A DNA stretch of 8,824 nucleotides from Pseudomonadota bacterium (GTDB lineage: Bacteria; Pseudomonadota; Alphaproteobacteria; Sphingomonadales; Sphingomonadaceae). The stretch is taken from contig JAEZFL010000143.1 of the NCBI GenBank assembly GCA_023417515.1, forward strand, positions 1-8,824, written 5' to 3'. The notes under the pieces are model-generated. The model saw only the letters and a list, made by a program, of their open reading frames with translations, was not told the origin of the DNA and made no database searches. The translations under genes were made by a program, and so were the position numbers. Positions 1 through 5,242 of this stretch are shown here, in pieces; the first letter of the stretch is position 1; every line of letters starts with the position of its first letter.

Positions 1-320
1 ATCTGGCGCTTGGCGATCAGCGGCCGGGCGATCGAGGTGCCCAGCAGGTACTGACCCTCGTACTGGGCGTTGGCCCGGAACATCGGGAACACGTAGTCCC
101 GCACGAACTCTTCGCGCAGGTCGTCGATGAAAATGTTCTCTTCCTTGATGCCCAGCTTCAGCGCCTTTTCGCGCGCCGGAGCCAGCTCCTCGCCCTGGCC
201 GAGATCGGCGGTGAAGGTCACGACCTCCGCGCCGTATTCGGTCTGCAGCCACTTGAGGATGATCGAGGTGTCGAGCCCGCCGGAATAAGCCAGCACGACC
301 TTCTTGGGTGCGTCAGTCAT
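1..320 (-). CDS. argG: Argininosuccinate synthase, N-terminal part (runs off the left edge)
   Basis: ArgG joins citrulline and aspartate in an ATP-dependent reaction to give argininosuccinate, the penultimate step of arginine synthesis, in the cytoplasm. About 106 codons are visible, beginning MTDAPKKVVLAYSGG. The PP-loop nucleotide-binding motif AYSGGLDTS is at residues 11-19, followed by FTADLGQGEEL and, near the edge, the conserved LLGTSIARPLIAKRQ block. The full protein is usually about 400 residues, so roughly three quarters lies outside the window. The ATG at 320 is supported by AGAGGA at 332-327, six bases upstream. It follows argR after 42 bases with no separate promoter that I can recognise, so cotranscription is likely. 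The ILKWLQ and VVTFTADLGQGEEL wording resembles alphaproteobacterial ArgG, unlike the upstream genes, which look actinobacterial. Identity is very secure; the lineage statement is from memory. Confidence 0.97.
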   Translation of the reverse strand, partial: MTDAPKKVVLAYSGGLDTSIILKWLQTEYGAEVVTFTADLGQGEELAPAREKALKLGIKEENIFIDDLREEFVRDYVFPMFRANAQYEGQYLLGTSIARPLIAKRQ

Positions 321-362
321 TCTTGGTCCTCTGAAACTTTCTTGTCGGCAAGGCGGAGTGGT

Positions 363-848
363 TCACACGATATCCTCCGTTCGTCCGCGGCCCATCAGGC
401 CCTCGAAGCGGCGAATGACGTCCGCGATCGGATTGCCGTCGCGGATTGCGAGGAAGATGGTGTCGTCGCCTGCCACGGTCCCCACGATCTCGAACATCTG
501 CGCCTGGTCGATGGTCGCCGCGACGAGATGCGCGGTCCCCGGCGGCGTTCGCAGCACCACCAGCGGCCCGGCAGGCTCGACCTCCAGCACCCAGTCGCGG
601 ATGATCCGCTCCAGGTTCACGCCCGCCCAGTCGCGCGCGCCGATCTGGTCGGGCAGCACATAGCGGAGCGTCCCGTCGCGCTTCACCTTGACCGCGCCCA
701 ATTGCTCCAGGTCGCGCGACACCGTCGCCTGGGTGAGGCTGTAGCCGAGCATGCGCAGCCGCTCGGTCAGCTCCTCCTGGCTCGACATCGGCTCGGCGCG
801 GATCAGGTCCGCCAGCGCCCGCAGCCGCCGTCCGCGGGTGTCGGTCAT
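363..848 (-). CDS. argR: Arginine repressor ArgR
   Basis: ArgR is a hexameric repressor that binds ARG-box operators when L-arginine is present. The 161-residue length is typical. The N-terminal winged helix-turn-helix spans about residues 5-65, with the recognition region ATVSRDLEQLGAVKV at 41-55. The C-terminal oligomerisation and arginine-binding domain carries GTAHLVAATID (104-114) and the diagnostic GTVAGDDTIF (123-132), whose acidic pair contacts arginine in known ArgR structures. The ATG at 848 is chosen because GGAGGA sits at 861-856, seven bases upstream. A longer reading frame extends to 1031 but only by translating a palindromic repeat. The gene lies between argF and argG. A matching operator is present upstream of argC (5170-5193), so ArgR probably controls its own cluster. 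ArgR-type regulators are, as I recall, uncommon in sphingomonads, which fits transfer of the gene with its cluster. Confidence 0.96.
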   Translation of the reverse strand: MTDTRGRRLRALADLIRAEPMSSQEELTERLRMLGYSLTQATVSRDLEQLGAVKVKRDGTLRYVLPDQIGARDWAGVNLERIIRDWVLEVEPAGPLVVLRTPPGTAHLVAATIDQAQMFEIVGTVAGDDTIFLAIRDGNPIADVIRRFEGLMGRGRTEDIV

Positions 849-855
849 TGCAAAA

Positions 856-861
856 TCCTCC
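856..861 (-). promoter_or_regulatory. argR Shine-Dalgarno inside a repeat hairpin
   Basis: GGAGGA lies seven bases upstream of the argR ATG and fixes the start. All but its last base (857-861) forms the 3' arm of the terminal stem of the adjacent palindromic repeat. In the mRNA it can pair with CCTCTCC at about 887-881, closing a 14-position stem with one mismatch and two G-U pairs. Pairing is seen in the sequence; any effect on translation is inference. Confidence 0.7.
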
Positions 862-991
862 CTGTGCGGCGCAGCCGCATGGAGAGGGGGACCGCTCGCG
901 AAGCGAGTGGTGGAGGGGCTGTTGGGGCCGAGCGCCAAGCCCCTCCACCGCCTTCGGCGGTCCCCCTCCCCATCGCTTCGCGACAGGGAGG
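857..991. repeat. Paired inverted palindromic repeat, family I, copy A (argR-argF gap)
   Basis: Two units face each other, 857-918 and 940-991, separated by about 21 bases. Each unit is two hairpins in tandem. The outer one has CCTCCC/GGGAGG-type ends (857-887 and 965-991). The inner one has ACC...GGT ends closed by a GAA loop (891-911; 947-961 in the inverted unit, which reads TTC on the plus strand). Stem interiors differ between units but stay complementary, as in REP/BIME elements. The block fills almost all of the gap between argF and argR. The same family recurs at 4010-4133. No T-run follows the stems, so it is not a canonical Rho-independent terminator. Confidence 0.85.
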
Positions 992-1011
992 ATGAAGGAG
1001 GCGTCGTTCCA

Positions 1012-1872
1012 TCACCCCACCATCCACGCAAGTGCGCCGCGCGCGGTGTGCATTCGGTTCTCCGCCTGCCGCCACACGCCCGAGCGCGGGCCGTCGATCA
1101 CCGCGGAGTCGACTTCCTCGCCGCGCCGCGCCGGCAGGCAATGCAGGAACCAGGCGTCGTCGGTGAGCGCCATCAGCGCCTCGTCGACCTGGTAGGGCGC
1201 CAGCGCTTCGTTGCGCCGCGCCGTCTCTTCCGCCTGGCCCATCGACACCCACACGTCGGTATAGACGATTTGTGCGCCGGCCACGGCCTCGACCGGGCTC
1301 ACCACCTGGCGAACGCCCGCCGGAGGGGCGGCGAGCTGGAACTCCTCGGGGCTCGCGATGACCAGCTCGGCGCCGGCCAGCGCGCAGCCCTCGGCAAGCG
1401 ACTTGGCGACATTGTTGTTTCCGTCGCCGACATAGGCGATCCGAGCGCCCTCCAGCCGCCCGACCAGCTGCTTGATGGTCAGCAGATCGGCGAGGCCCTG
1501 AAGCGGGTGATCGGTATCGGACAGCATGTTCAGGACGGGCGCGTCGACCGCAGCCGCCATGCGCGTGAGGTGATCATGATCCATGACCCGCGCCGCGATC
1601 ACCTTGTGATAGCAGGCGAGCGTGCGCGCCACGTCCTCGGCGCTCTCACGCGTGTCGATGCCGACCTCATCCTTCTGGATGTAGATCGGGTGGCCGCCGA
1701 GCTGCCTGACGGCCATCTCCATCGAGTTGCGGGTCCGCGCCGACGGCTTCTCGAACACCAGCGCCACACCCTGGCCGGCAAGCGGCGCGCCGAGGTCGGC
1801 GCTCTCCGAAAGTGCCAGGATCTCCGCGACCCCCTCGGCGCCGATCTCGTGAAGCGTGAGCAGGTCCCTCAT
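1012..1872 (-). CDS. argF: Ornithine carbamoyltransferase
   Basis: ArgF transfers the carbamoyl group from carbamoyl phosphate to ornithine, giving citrulline. At 286 residues it is short for the family (usually about 300-335) but has all the main motifs. The carbamoyl-phosphate loop is SARTR (44-48, usually STRTR), HPLQ is at 122-125 (usually HPCQ or HPTQ), the ornithine SMG loop lies in DVWVSMG (206-212), and the catalytic HCLP is at 244-247. The SMG loop and HCLP distinguish it from aspartate carbamoyltransferase. The ATG at 1872 overlaps the argB stop by four bases (ATGA), so the two are translationally coupled; AGGGAAG lies just upstream. Wording such as FEKPSARTRNSMEMAVRQLGGHP and VIDGPRSGVWRQA resembles actinobacterial enzymes from memory. 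The actinobacterial order would place argD immediately before this gene, and it is missing here. Confidence 0.95.
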   Translation of the reverse strand: MRDLLTLHEIGAEGVAEILALSESADLGAPLAGQGVALVFEKPSARTRNSMEMAVRQLGGHPIYIQKDEVGIDTRESAEDVARTLACYHKVIAARVMDHDHLTRMAAAVDAPVLNMLSDTDHPLQGLADLLTIKQLVGRLEGARIAYVGDGNNNVAKSLAEGCALAGAELVIASPEEFQLAAPPAGVRQVVSPVEAVAGAQIVYTDVWVSMGQAEETARRNEALAPYQVDEALMALTDDAWFLHCLPARRGEEVDSAVIDGPRSGVWRQAENRMHTARGALAWMVG

Positions 1873-2735
1873 GCCGCTTCCCTCGTGATCATCGTGCCGA
1901 TGCCGGCGTCGGTCAGAAGCTCGATCAGGATGGCGTGCGGCACGCGGCCGTCGATGATGTGCGCGCTGCCGACTCCGCCGTCCACCGCGTCGGCGCAGGC
2001 GCGAAGCTTCGGGATCATGCCCGCGCTGACGCTGTCGCCGGCGAGCCGCTCGCGAAGCTCCGCCGAGCTCAGCCGCTGCACCAGGCTGGTCTCGTCATTG
2101 ACGTCCTCGAGCAATCCCGGCGCCGAGGTCAGGTAGACGATCTTCTCGGCACCCATCGCCACCGCGATCGCCCGCGCCGCCTCGTCGGCGTTGATATTGT
2201 AAGGCTGGCCGCCTTCGTCAGAGCCGATCGTCGACACCACCGGCGCGAGGCCGTCGTCGAGCAGCTTGGCGAGCCGGTCGGCGCGGACATGAGTGACGTC
2301 GCCGACGAAGCCGAGGCTGGATTCGCGCGGTGTCGCGACCAGCAGACCGCCATCCTCGCCCGCCACGCCGACCGCGACCGGATCGTCGCCCGCCTCCTGG
2401 TTGATCCGGGCGACGAGGTCGCGATTGACCTTGCCGACGAGAACCATCCGCACGATCTCGAGCGTCTCCGCGTCGGTCACGCGAAGGCCGTCGCGGAATT
2501 CCGGCTCCTTGCCGACCCGCTTCATCATCTGGTCGACCTGCGGCCCGCCGCCATGGACCAGCACGCAGCGCACGCCGACGCTGCGCAGCAGGAGCACGTC
2601 CTGGGCAATCGCTCGCTCGACCGCGTCGTCCATCGCGTTGCCGCCCAGCTTCACGACGACGCTCTTGCCGGCGAAGCGGCGGATATAGGGCAGGGCCTCG
2701 ACCAGCACCTGCGCAGTGGTTGCGGGACTGGTCAT
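1869..2735 (-). CDS. argB: N-acetylglutamate kinase
   Basis: ArgB phosphorylates N-acetyl-L-glutamate with ATP, the second and usually feedback-regulated step of ornithine synthesis. The 288-residue protein shows the amino-acid-kinase glycine motif KLGGNAM (29-35), HGGGPQ (61-66), the substrate-binding R in GLRVTD (83-88), YNINADEAA (179-187), and SAGMIPKL with the catalytic-site lysine K243. An N-terminal segment ALPYIRRFAGK (14-24) precedes the kinase fold. It corresponds to the mobile N-helix of arginine-inhibited hexameric enzymes and is absent from the short, insensitive E. coli type, so feedback inhibition by arginine is likely. The ATG at 2735 is preferred over an upstream in-frame ATG at 2774, because GGAGG lies at 2744-2740 and the extension only translates a repeat. 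The gene follows argJ after a repeat-filled gap and overlaps argF by four bases. GEDGGLLVA in place of the usual alphaproteobacterial TGxDGG block suggests a foreign lineage. Confidence 0.96.
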   Translation of the reverse strand: MTSPATTAQVLVEALPYIRRFAGKSVVVKLGGNAMDDAVERAIAQDVLLLRSVGVRCVLVHGGGPQVDQMMKRVGKEPEFRDGLRVTDAETLEIVRMVLVGKVNRDLVARINQEAGDDPVAVGVAGEDGGLLVATPRESSLGFVGDVTHVRADRLAKLLDDGLAPVVSTIGSDEGGQPYNINADEAARAIAVAMGAEKIVYLTSAPGLLEDVNDETSLVQRLSSAELRERLAGDSVSAGMIPKLRACADAVDGGVGSAHIIDGRVPHAILIELLTDAGIGTMITREAA

Positions 2736-2747
2736 AGTCCCTCCACC

Positions 2748-2830
2748 GTCACCCCGGCGAAGGCCGGGGTCCACCTGCCTTGTGGCGTGGTGAAAAGAAG
2801 AAGGTGGATTCCGGCCTTCGCCGGAATGAC
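2748..2830. repeat. Paired inverted REP-like repeat, family II, GAAGG-loop type (argB-argJ gap)
   Basis: Two 29-base units, 2748-2776 and 2802-2830, are inverted around a 25-base spacer. Read in the same direction, both are GTCA, a variable pair, CCGGCGAAGGCCGG, a complementary pair, then TCCACCT. One has CC/GG and the other TT/AA at the variable stem positions, a compensatory change that preserves the hairpin. The element fills most of the argJ-argB gap. Its left end lies four bases from the argB Shine-Dalgarno core (2744-2740). Similar elements are widespread in sphingomonad genomes, as far as I recall. Confidence 0.88.
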
Positions 2831-2841
2831 GAAGTAGGTGA

Positions 2842-4002
2842 TCATGACGTGACGCTATTCTCTTTGATGTAGCCGGGGCCGAGGTCGATCCCGATCACCT
2901 GAGCCTCGCCGTCGCCGAGGCCGAGCATCACTTCGATCTCGGCGCATTCCTGGGCCATGTGGGCGGCGACCGCCTCCTCGTCGTGGGGCAGGGGGGCGCC
3001 CTCGGCGGCGACCTTGATCCCGCCGTAAGACACCGCGCTCTTCTCGGTCTCGAACATGATCCCCGCCGAGCCGGCGGCCGCCAGAAGCCGGCCCCAATAA
3101 GGATCGGCGCCGTACCAGCTGCACTTGACCAGATTGTTCTCGGCGATCGACTTGGCCGCGGCCCGCGCCTCGGCATCGCTCGCCGCCCCCGTGACTCGCA
3201 GGCGCACCATCTTGGTCATGCCCTCGGCGTCGCGCGCCATCTGCAGGGTCAGGTCCTCGCAGAGGCGATGGACCGCGTCGGCCAGTTCGGCGACGTCGGC
3301 CGGCCCGCGCCGACCGCTCGCCAGAAGGAAGGCGCTGTCGTTGGTCGAGGTCGCGCCGTCGACGTTCAACGTGTTGAACGTGCGGTCGGAAGCCTCGGCG
3401 AGGATGCGCTGGAGCGCGTCGCGATCGACCTCCGCGTCGGTGGTCAGGAAGGCCAGCATCGTCGCCATGTTCGGGGCGATCATCCCGCATCCCTTGACCA
3501 TCCCGCCAAGGGTGAAGGTCGAGCCCTGGATCACCGCCTGCTTGGGCAGCTTGTCCGTGGTGAGGATGCCATAGGCCGCATCCTCCGCGCCGTCGCGCGA
3601 CAGCTTCTCCGCCAGCTTCGGGATCGCCGCCAGGATTTTCTCCATCGGCAGCGGAGTTCCGATGATCCCTGTCGAGCAGACCAGCATGTCCTGCTCCGCC
3701 ACGCCAGCCGCCTGGGCCGCGGCCGACGCCATGGCGTCAGCGTCGGCGAGGCCCGGCTTGCCGGTACCCGCATTGGCATTGCCGCTGTTGACGACGATGC
3801 CCGCCGCGCGCCCGGCATTCTTCGCGAGCCTCTGCCGATCCAGCACCACCGGCGGCGCCGCGAACTTGTTCTGGGTGAACACCGCCGCGCAGGTCACCGG
3901 CGCGCGATCCTCCGTCACGAGCAGCGCCATGTCGCGCCGCCGCGACTTGATCCCGGCATGGAGGCCGGAGGCGACAAAACCCTCCGCCGCGGTAACGCTC
4001 AC
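2842..4002 (-). CDS. argJ: Bifunctional glutamate N-acetyltransferase / ornithine acetyltransferase
   Basis: ArgJ transfers the acetyl group from N-acetylornithine to glutamate, releasing ornithine and regenerating N-acetylglutamate. Some members can also use acetyl-CoA. It is made as a precursor that cleaves itself into alpha and beta chains. Here the cleavage motif is in APNMATML, between A180 and T181, leaving T181 as the N-terminal nucleophile. Other family marks are NSGNANAGTG (72-81), VCSTGIIGTPLPM (108-120), TTDKLPK (148-154), VKGCGMIAPN (169-178), VDGATSTNDS (214-223), DAEGMTK (258-264) and the C-terminal ENSVTS. The length is 386 residues, normal for the family. The start is a GTG at 4002, giving MSVTAAEGF, with GGAGG at 4014-4010. 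The open frame extends to an ATG at 4188 only through repeat DNA. MSVTAAEGF and the ENS ending resemble actinobacterial ArgJ. Confidence 0.96.
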   Translation of the reverse strand: MSVTAAEGFVASGLHAGIKSRRRDMALLVTEDRAPVTCAAVFTQNKFAAPPVVLDRQRLAKNAGRAAGIVVNSGNANAGTGKPGLADADAMASAAAQAAGVAEQDMLVCSTGIIGTPLPMEKILAAIPKLAEKLSRDGAEDAAYGILTTDKLPKQAVIQGSTFTLGGMVKGCGMIAPNMATMLAFLTTDAEVDRDALQRILAEASDRTFNTLNVDGATSTNDSAFLLASGRRGPADVAELADAVHRLCEDLTLQMARDAEGMTKMVRLRVTGAASDAEARAAAKSIAENNLVKCSWYGADPYWGRLLAAAGSAGIMFETEKSAVSYGGIKVAAEGAPLPHDEEAVAAHMAQECAEIEVMLGLGDGEAQVIGIDLGPGYIKENSVTS

Positions 4003-4009
4003 AGGAGTT

Positions 4010-4014
4010 CCTCC
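4010..4014 (-). promoter_or_regulatory. argJ Shine-Dalgarno inside a repeat hairpin; decides the GTG start
   Basis: GGAGG lies seven bases upstream of the GTG at 4002. It is the very end of a perfect 10-bp stem formed by the adjacent repeat (CCTCCCCGCG pairing with CGCGGGGAGG, loop AAAT in the mRNA). The ribosome-binding site of argJ is therefore donated by, and potentially masked by, the repeat. Confidence 0.75.
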
Positions 4015-4133
4015 CCGCGATTTCGCGGGGAGGGGGACCATGCGAAGCATGGTGGAGGGGTATCTTGGCGCTGTGCCGAAGAACCCCCTCCGCCGCCTTC
4101 GGCGGTCCCCCTCCCCGGCAAATGCCGGGGAGG
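4010..4133. repeat. Paired inverted palindromic repeat, family I, copy B (argJ-argC gap)
   Basis: Two inverted units, 4010-4060 and 4084-4133, are separated by about 23 bases. Each has an outer perfect 10-bp stem with four-base loop ATTT in unit orientation (4010-4033 and 4110-4133). Each also has an inner hairpin with a GAA loop (ACCATGC/GCATGGT at 4037-4053; CCGCC/GGCGG in the other unit). The architecture and the GGAGGGGGACC / GGTGGAGGGG framework match copy A at 857-991, with different but self-complementary stem interiors. It occupies nearly the whole gap between argC and argJ. Confidence 0.87.
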
Positions 4134-4147
4134 AATGTCTACATCCC

Positions 4148-5158
4148 TCATGGCCAAACTCCACATTTCGGCAGCCCGGCTTCCTCATCGAAGCCGAGCA
4201 TCAGATTGGCGCACTGGATCATCTGCCCGGCCGCGCCTTTGACGAGATTGTCGAGCGCTGCGAGCGCGACGACGCGGCCCGTGCGCGGATCGCGGCGGGC
4301 GGTGAGGTGGACCGCGTTCGACCCCAGCGTCCACTTGGTCGAGGGCAGGGCTTCCGAGACATGGACGAACGACTCGTTCGCATAGGCCGCGCGCAGGATC
4401 TCCAGCGGATCGGAGTCGCCGCAAGCCGTCGCATAGCAGGTGGCGAGGATTCCCCGGTTCATCGGCGCGAGGTGCGGCGTGAACAGCACGCGCCCGCCCA
4501 GCGCCATCTCCATTTCCGCGGTGTGGCGGTGGTCGAGCAGGCCGTAGGCGGAGAAATTTTCGTCGACCGTATTGAAGTGCGTCGCTTCCTTGAGGCTCTT
4601 GCCGGCGCCGCTAACGCCGGAGGCCGCGTCGACGATGATGCTGTCGCGGTCGATCGCCCCGGCATCGACCAACGGCTTAAGTGCCAGGATTGCCGAGGTC
4701 GGATAGCAGCCCGCCGCCGCGACCAGCTTGGACGCGCGGATGCGCTCGCGGTTGAGCTCCGGGATCCCGTAGACGAAGTCGCCGAGCAGGTCCGGCGCCT
4801 GGTGCGGCTCGTGGTACCAGCGCTCGTAATCCTCCGCGCTGTCGAGCCGGAAATCCGCACCGAGATCGACGAACGCCACGCCGGCCTTCGCCAACTTGCG
4901 CGCCACCTTCTGCGAATGACCATGCGGAAGCGCCGCGAACACCAGGTCGACCGCGGGAACGGCGTCCGGCTCGAACTTCTCGACCTCCGCATTGGGATAG
5001 GCAGGCGCAAGATGCGGGTGCACCTCGCCGAGGCTCAGCCCCGCCTGGCTGTCCCCGAACAGCCGCGCGGCTTCCAGCCCGGGGTGCTGCGCGCACAGCC
5101 GCAGCAGCTCCGCACCCACGAAGCCCGACGCTCCCAAAATGGCGACTTCAACCGACAT
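4148..5158 (-). CDS. argC: N-acetyl-gamma-glutamyl-phosphate reductase, type 1
   Basis: ArgC reduces N-acetylglutamyl-5-phosphate to N-acetylglutamate semialdehyde with NADPH. The 336-residue protein has the Rossmann motif GASGFVG (9-15), ALPHGHSQ (76-83), the FVDLGADFRL block (96-105), the active-site cysteine C151 in GCYPT (150-154), the DHRHTAEME histidine region (209-217), TPHLAPMNRG (227-236) and the C-terminal NLVKGAAGQMIQCANLMLG (304-322). Length and motifs mark the type 1 family. Alphaproteobacteria commonly carry the shorter type 2 form, often beside ribosomal protein genes, so this copy may be acquired. The ATG at 5158 has no strong Shine-Dalgarno sequence; the leader is short and AT-rich and holds an ARG box. 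It is the first arginine gene of the cluster, and its promoter probably drives the rest. Confidence 0.96.
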   Translation of the reverse strand: MSVEVAILGASGFVGAELLRLCAQHPGLEAARLFGDSQAGLSLGEVHPHLAPAYPNAEVEKFEPDAVPAVDLVFAALPHGHSQKVARKLAKAGVAFVDLGADFRLDSAEDYERWYHEPHQAPDLLGDFVYGIPELNRERIRASKLVAAAGCYPTSAILALKPLVDAGAIDRDSIIVDAASGVSGAGKSLKEATHFNTVDENFSAYGLLDHRHTAEMEMALGGRVLFTPHLAPMNRGILATCYATACGDSDPLEILRAAYANESFVHVSEALPSTKWTLGSNAVHLTARRDPRTGRVVALAALDNLVKGAAGQMIQCANLMLGFDEEAGLPKCGVWP

Positions 5159-5169
5159 GCGCCGTCATA

Positions 5170-5193
5170 TGCATATCCATGCATAATTATGCA
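5170..5193. promoter_or_regulatory. ArgR operator (overlapping double ARG box) upstream of argC
   Basis: TGCATAATTATGCA at 5180-5193 is a perfect 14-base palindrome that fits the general ARG-box form TGnATwwwwATnCA exactly. A second box, TGCATATCCATGCA at 5170-5183, has perfect arms and an imperfect centre and shares four bases with the first. The word ATGCA recurs at 5169, 5179 and 5189, exactly 10 bases apart, so three half-sites lie on one face of the helix. The stretch is conspicuously AT-rich in a GC-rich window. The argR gene in the same cluster makes ArgR the natural ligand. It ends 11 bases before the argC start codon. Confidence 0.85.
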
Positions 5194-5214
5194 AGCCGTA
5201 GGCTGCGCTTTCCA
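5186..5214 (-). promoter_or_regulatory. Candidate argC promoter
   Basis: On the minus strand, TGGAAA (5214-5209, 4/6 to TTGACA) is followed after 17 bases by CATAAT (5191-5186, 5/6 to TATAAT). The -10 lies inside the perfect ARG box, so bound ArgR would block RNA polymerase. Transcription would then begin near 5179, leaving a leader of about 20 bases. Prediction from hexamers only; not tested. Confidence 0.5.
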
Positions 5215-5242
5215 GATCCCATTCAGGGCGAACGGAACGGGA

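Noticed and set aside
321..362. A separate promoter or ARG box for argG.
   Set aside because: The 42-base gap has no AT-rich palindrome and no convincing -35/-10 pair; only a good Shine-Dalgarno sequence is visible.
857..991. A Rho-independent terminator between argF and argR.
   Set aside because: Strong stems are present but no T-run follows on the minus strand, and the same structure recurs as a dispersed repeat, so a repeat element is the better call.
751..2136. A 461-codon plus-strand frame opposite argR, argF and argB.
   Set aside because: It is antisense to three clearly identified genes, passes through a repeat, and shows no motif of its own.
2748..2830. A CRISPR-like repeat-spacer arrangement.
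   Set aside because: Only two units, inverted and not direct, with no further copies in tandem and no cas genes.
5194..5242. A terminator for the DUF885 gene, from the weak AGCC/GGCT hairpin near 5195-5205.
   Set aside because: The stem is short with a three-base loop and no T-run; it overlaps the spacer of the proposed argC promoter.
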